Of a stretch of DNA of 64,000 nucleotides, positions 59,112 to 64,000 are shown in pieces; position 1 is the stretch's first letter, and each line of letters starts with the position of its first letter. The translations under genes and the position numbers were made by a program. Below the pieces are notes generated by a model that worked only from the letters and a program-made list of their open reading frames with translations, had not been told where the DNA came from and did no database searches. This DNA is from Coffea arabica (taxonomy: Eukaryota > Streptophyta > Magnoliopsida > Gentianales > Rubiaceae), in assembly GCF_036785885.1 (NCBI RefSeq), contig NC_092310.1:930001-994000 (forward strand). The letters are read 5' to 3'.

Positions 59112-61812
59112 CTTGTAGTTTATCTTTTATTCGTTTTATTTTTTTTTTTACTCCTTCCCGATTTACTTTTTTTTTTATTTTAAAATGTCTTAAAATATTT
59201 ATTATTTTATTAAACTTAAATTTACTTTTAATCTCTTTTTTTTTCAATGTTATTTTCACTTTTATCAATATTTGGCACTAAATTCAAGTTTAAAATTTTG
59301 AATTTTCGAGAATAATTTTAGAAACAAATCCACTAACATCACCGTGAAGTTACTTACGATTTTTTAAAAAAAATTTGAATCTTGAAATGAGACAAATAAT
59401 TTGAAGTGGAGGGAGTATTATTTTAATTTCCATCAGTTTTGCACGTATACTCAAATATAATGATGATTTCTAGATAAAATTTTGGTACTTTGAATTGCAT
59501 TTTGTTATTTTAAAATTAAAACACACATTTCTTTTCAACATTAAAAACTTTTGAAATTTTTTTTTTTACTCTCATAATAGATTAGTGCAAAATCATCATT
59601 GATTATTTCCCCCCACAAACTCAATAGTTCAAAATCGTCCTATTGAATTTATATATATAAGATAATGAACAAAAAGGATTAACCACTTGAGGAAAAAATT
59701 TGTACAAAAGAACCATTGCTACCTGCTAATGATATAAATACACACCAATTAAACATAGCAAGTAATATGGACTTGACTCAATTAAAATACTCTCTTGGTT
59801 CCAAAATTTTTGGGAGGTGATTCATTTCTGAATGATAATCACAAGATTGTGACAAAATATGTGGAACCCAAAATGATGAAATTTCTCCAAACTACTTTTG
59901 AGGGCTGTGGCTTGTTGGCATTTTCACCTGAATTGCCTCTGTTGCTGGGCCTTCATCTTCTCTGATTGAATGTTTGCGTGGGCACTAATATATCTCACAC
60001 ACGTTACAAATACTTTATTGATTATATTATCAACATATTTTTTAATTTTATTATATTATATTTATAAGAATATTAGCTTTTTTTTAAAAAAAATTATCCC
60101 AAATAATCAACTATCTAAACACGCTCATAATATCCACCCAAGAGTGATAAGAAATTGCTTTTGGCTCCTCGCAATCAAATTGAAATAAAGTAAAAGGTCA
60201 GTTAGCACTAATCTCCAATGTAATTAGGGATAACTTGCACTTTGCCCACTTGAGTTTATTTTATCATCACTAAATAGAAACACACCTCTTCTTTTAAGAT
60301 TACTATTTCGCTTCTTGGTTCAAAATAGAGACGCACAGTGATAGTCTCCTTAGCGTCTCAATAATCAAGCTTGTCACCTCAAATTAATTGAACTTTTATT
60401 TTTTGAAATAGATAATAATCATTGAATTATTAAAACTTCTACTCCCTCTTTCCATTGCTCATGTTATGTTTTTATGGATAATTTCAGAAACCTCCCTTGA
60501 GGTTTTTGACAATTTCACTCGATTTCCCTCAGGTTTAAAAAATTACACTTACCTCCTTTAGTATAATAAAATACCTATAATGCCCTCTATTTGGTTGAAA
60601 ATTTTAAATTTAAGGCGATAAATTTACAAAACTCAAAAAATTTTATTTTTCTGTCTCTTGTCTATTTTCACTCATATCTTTTTTAGTTAATATAACTTCT
60701 TTTTATTATCTTCAATTTTGTGGATATTAACAGAATGAGTAGATTATGTGTCAAATTAGAAGGAAATAAAGAGAGTCGTAGTGATAGAGAAATAAATAAT
60801 GAAATTGATGATTGAAATAGAAAAAAGAACTAAAGATGTTGAATTGATCATATTTTGTTTATTGTTAAAATTTTTTTATAAAATGCCAATAATTACATAA
60901 GGATTTCTTTCATTTGATTAGAAATTTTTTATTATGATTTTATTGTGGAGGTGGAATTCATTTTCTAGATTTGAGATATTAATATTTTTAAGACCATAGA
61001 AGGGTTGTAATAGCAGTTCTAAGTGACATTAATTTGTATTGAAAAGGTATTTGAGCATTGATATTTAATTTTGGGATATGAAATTGGTTGTCAATGGGGT
61101 TTGTATGTGTGTGTGTGTTTTTTTAGGTAGTAAGTATTGATACTATACATGTAAATTGGGATCATTTGGACTGCTATTTAGTTTTAAAATTTATAGTTGC
61201 ATGATTGCTAAAAATTAGGTTTATTGATTTGTGCAAAGTGTTGAAGAAAATAATTGAATATACTATATTTTTCTTAGTTTAAAGGGCAATTTAGGAATTT
61301 TGTGAGAAAATCTATATTGTTGGACCTATATTGTTACTAAAAAGTAAAAACAGGGGAGATATATGTAATTTTTAAAACCTAGAGGGAGCTCTCTATAATT
61401 TTTAAAAACCTTGGGGAGGTTTATGAAATTATCCCTTTTTTTTTTTTAAATGTCAAGAGTGTATAATATATTTGAAAGTTGATCAAAGTTTTTTGTAAGT
61501 TACAAAGATAATTGGGTCTGCCTGGGTTGGTTTTATCTGAATAATTATGTAAAAAAAAAAAAAACCTAACCCCACACGTTTTGATCCCAATCAAATTGAT
61601 TGATTTATTTTGAGAAGATAAACTTGCAGCTTCTAAAACTCATTTGGAATATAAAACATACAACATGTGGGACCCGTAAAGATCAGCATAATCTTGCATT
61701 TACACATCGACCACTTCAGTCCGTTGCGGCGAGGACCAATTACTTATAATATTGCTGAAAAAAAATCGAAATAGTAGTGCTCTGACAAATCCAAAGAGTA
61801 GTACTTTATAGT
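59112..61812. repeat. Flank block E, copy 2
   Basis: Direct copy of 40228-42945 lying upstream of CNL gene 2. It has a short TA run, lacks about 120 bp before the TIR element, and ends GTAGTACTTTATAGTTAAA before a GC-rich insertion-like sequence. Confidence 0.9.
60476..61435. mobile_element. TIR element (MULE-like family), copy in block E2
   Basis: Same element as 41639-42592, ends GGATAATTTCAGAAACCTC and ATGAAATTATCCC. It was carried along by the block duplication and was not inserted separately. Confidence 0.65.
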
Positions 61813-62148
61813 TAAACTAGGAGGGGATCACCGCGCACTACGCGCGGTGTGAGTTTGCAAGGTTAGTGTATCCAGAACTGAGGTTGCAAGGTTAATATAC
61901 CCAGAGCTCTCACTGGCTGCATTTTCCAATTAAAAATCATTTTTATATAATTTTCTGTATGTGGTTGATAATTGAAGCATTTTGTCGACATTTCAGTTGT
62001 GATTAATTTAGGTGTAAACCAAAATAGATAAGAGTTAAAAAATAATAATAATAATAAAGTTGAAGAGTATAATAACACATATAATTGAGGTAGGCTCTCC
62101 CAATGCACTATGCATGTCATTAATTGTGAAAAAGAAATAAGTCACAAT
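61813..62148. other. Possible end of a small DNA element
   Basis: ACTAGGAGGGGATCACCGCGCACTACGCGCGG is abruptly GC-rich and palindromic (CCGCGC...GCGCGG), directly at the point where block E copies diverge. Such GC motifs mark ends of many plant Helitrons and MITEs. The other end is not identified. Only the first bases are quoted as a landmark: GGATCACCGCGCACTACGCG at about 61826. Confidence 0.3.
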
Positions 62149-63313
62149 TTAAGATACATTCATCGAAAAGTGCTCTCTTGCAGCTATATCTAGAGAAATG
62201 CCTCTAGTCTTTACTTGATCAGCGTCTCGAGCAGTCAGCCAATTCTGTTGGAACTATGCAATAGTGCTGAAAAATTAAAAAGAACTATCACAAAATTTGA
62301 TATCTATACTATAGTAAGTGATTCTGGAAGTAAATAATGACTATTTGCTAAAGATAGTACAGAGAAGGGAAAGTATCCAGCATTCATGCCAAAACTTCAT
62401 TAGCTTCCAAGTTTCCACCATCTAAACATCATTCAAATCCTATCAAAAAAGAATCATATTTGAATTTAACAACCACGACTAGAATGACAATCTAGTTAAA
62501 CCACTGATAATGCGCCAGCAGTTTTTGCCATGCTTCGTTGCAAAATTTCAAGAAACTACTAAAGTACCAACCAAAAAAATAAAGCCATCAAGAGCACATT
62601 CCATACTCCTAAGTTGAGCTATCATTATATTTGAACAAGGACCTCTTGCCACTCAAACTTTTTCTCAAACATTAATCCTCGACGAATAAATAAAGAATCG
62701 AAAGCAAATAAACAGCATATCCATTTTGAGCAACCATCATATATTTGAATAATACGTCTTGCCAGCCAATTTTTCCTCAAAACATGAATGGTAGATAAAT
62801 AAATAAAGAATAGAAAGGCAAAAAATAGCTTATACATTTTGGCCTATAAATCATGGAGATACCTATCATTCATGCCACCTTTTTACCAACACAACATGAA
62901 TGAAAAATAGAACATCAAGCTAAACCAAAAGGAAAAGTGCAGAAAATTTCAAATAGTGGAAGCTAAAAGTTGAAAATACGTGCATATTATCATTTCATCA
63001 TTCAAATCAGAGAAACAGAGAAACAGAGAAAGGTGAACTGCATGACAAAAATTCTTTCACTTTTATCTATTTAGCAAAAAATGTGAAACACAAAGAAAAG
63101 CGTGCTTTCACTGTGAATTTTGACAATATTATCTATCCCAGATGTAAATAGTCAAGTCCATAAATTGTTAATTAGGCATATAACAAAACAAACTGTTGAT
63201 AATTTTTAATTCGAGCATGTTACCTCATGTAGTTCACTTTGAACCCATCTCGAGTAAAGTTCATTAATTTCAGTGCTTCTAGAAATTGCCATCACTAATT
63301 GTTTAAGCTTCAT
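62149..63313 (-). CDS. Tentative two-exon gene, product unknown
   Basis: Proposed exons are 63224-63313 (MKLKQLVMAISRSTEINELY...) and 62149-62253 (...NWLTARDADQVKTRG...), ending at TAA 62149-62151. The donor GAG|GTAACA and acceptor GCATAG are good, and both exon edges are phase 0, giving 64 codons in all. An in-frame TGA lies 18 bases before the ATG, after a possible acceptor, so earlier exons may be 5' UTR. The residue composition (charged, helical) looks real, but the family is not recognised. It could be a small protein or a leftover of a larger gene. Confidence 0.35.
62613..62840. repeat. Diverged tandem duplication, about 115 bp x 2
   Basis: TGAGCTATCATTATATTTGA at 62613 and TGAGCAACCATCATATATTTG at 62727 begin two similar stretches, each running to a GATAAATAAATAAAGAAT-type segment. 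They lie in the proposed intron of the two-exon gene. Confidence 0.7.
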
Positions 63314-64000
63314 AGTCGTGTAGCTCAATCAAGCTACAAAAGAAGTAAACCAAACAAATTAGTCGAGTAAAAATAGGTTTAAATGAATGAAACAAATACT
63401 ATTTCCTGTATGGATGCAGAAATATAAGAGATTTTGAACTACTAACTAAAAAGAAAAAAAGAGAACTATAACTGTGTAGCAATGCAATTCATTTCCTAGT
63501 CAGCGGTTCACAATTTAAAGCCATTCATAAACCTTTGGAGGGTGATTAGAGAGGGTGTGCTTTTGATCCAATCAGTCTAAACCAGTTCATTCTAATATTT
63601 CATCTACATCCGCGGTTGTACGTATTCCTTGTATTTTATGTGCTTGCAGGTCAATTTTGCTTCTTCCATTACTGGTAGATGCTCAAATCTCGTTAATAGC
63701 AGTGCCGGATATTATTGCTCAAGATTTACAAGGCTCTATCCTCACAATAGACCATCGAATGCAGTCCTTTGAAAGTAGCATAACTCCAGCGATGCCCATC
63801 CCTATTTCTCCAATAAATAAAGTTTACAAAAAATAAAAAGTAAAATGCTTCATTTATCTAATTCTTCAGAACCCAACCGACCAAAAAAGGAAGAAACCAA
63901 ATGCAGATACCTAAAAAGGTCTCAGTTAATCCCTTGTCATGACTAAACAGCTATAAAACATGCAATTTAACATTACCAAAAGCCATCATTATGAACATGT
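63314..64000. other. Sequence to the window edge, nothing firmly assigned
   Basis: One plus-strand frame is open without a start codon from 63571 to 63835 after a CTTGCAG acceptor-like site, but it is not recognised. Nothing else is seen. Confidence 0.35.

Noticed and set aside
63571..63835. Plus-strand open frame after a CTTGCAG acceptor-like site
   Set aside because: No start codon, no second exon and no recognised family; chance is sufficient for this length.

Overview
The window is a piece of an AT-rich plant nuclear genome. The evidence is plant-type CC-NBS-LRR resistance genes, plant Ty1-copia and TRIM retrotransposons, MITEs, GT-AG introns, and a nuclear gene for an organellar-type ribosomal protein. 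A eudicot, perhaps an asterid, fits best, but this is inference from style and not from a species-specific marker.

Layout. 0-4.4 kb: a Mutator-like non-autonomous element, then a four-exon gene for a uL18 (L18p) family ribosomal protein on the plus strand. 4.4-12.1 kb: three inserted elements, each with its target-site duplication still visible: a 1.6 kb non-autonomous LTR element (minus), a 514 bp hAT-like MITE, and a 5.35 kb TNT1/Tork-like copia element (plus) with one nonsense codon in integrase. 12.1-18.5 kb: flanking DNA with the decayed exons of an unidentified minus-strand gene. 18.5-22.2 kb: a complete single-exon CNL gene (minus). 22.3-43 kb: no intact gene is recognised. This stretch holds duplicated NLR upstream flanks, tandem arrays (about 107, 215 and 237 bp), a foldback-like element with inverted arrays, and a TRIM element. 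43-46.8 kb: AT-rich DNA with a 461 bp tandem duplication. 46.8-54.3 kb: a second copy of 10.56-17.46 kb that starts inside the copia element. 54.3-58.7 kb: a truncated, frameshifted NLR fragment and a second complete CNL gene whose 3' end runs into the fragment. 58.8-64 kb: the upstream flank of gene 2 (a copy of 40.2-42.9 kb), then a tentative two-exon minus-strand gene.

How it fits together. This is an NLR birth-and-death locus. The two CNLs and the fragment lie on the same strand and share matching flanks. Copies were shuffled by segmental duplication, microhomology deletion and probably gene conversion. The copia element inserted before the latest duplication, because its own two LTRs differ at about 13 sites while the two duplicated 3' LTRs differ at about one. 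The uL18 gene is the only ordinary housekeeping gene recognised.

Limits: exon structures, repeat boundaries and identity levels were judged by eye, with no searches run.
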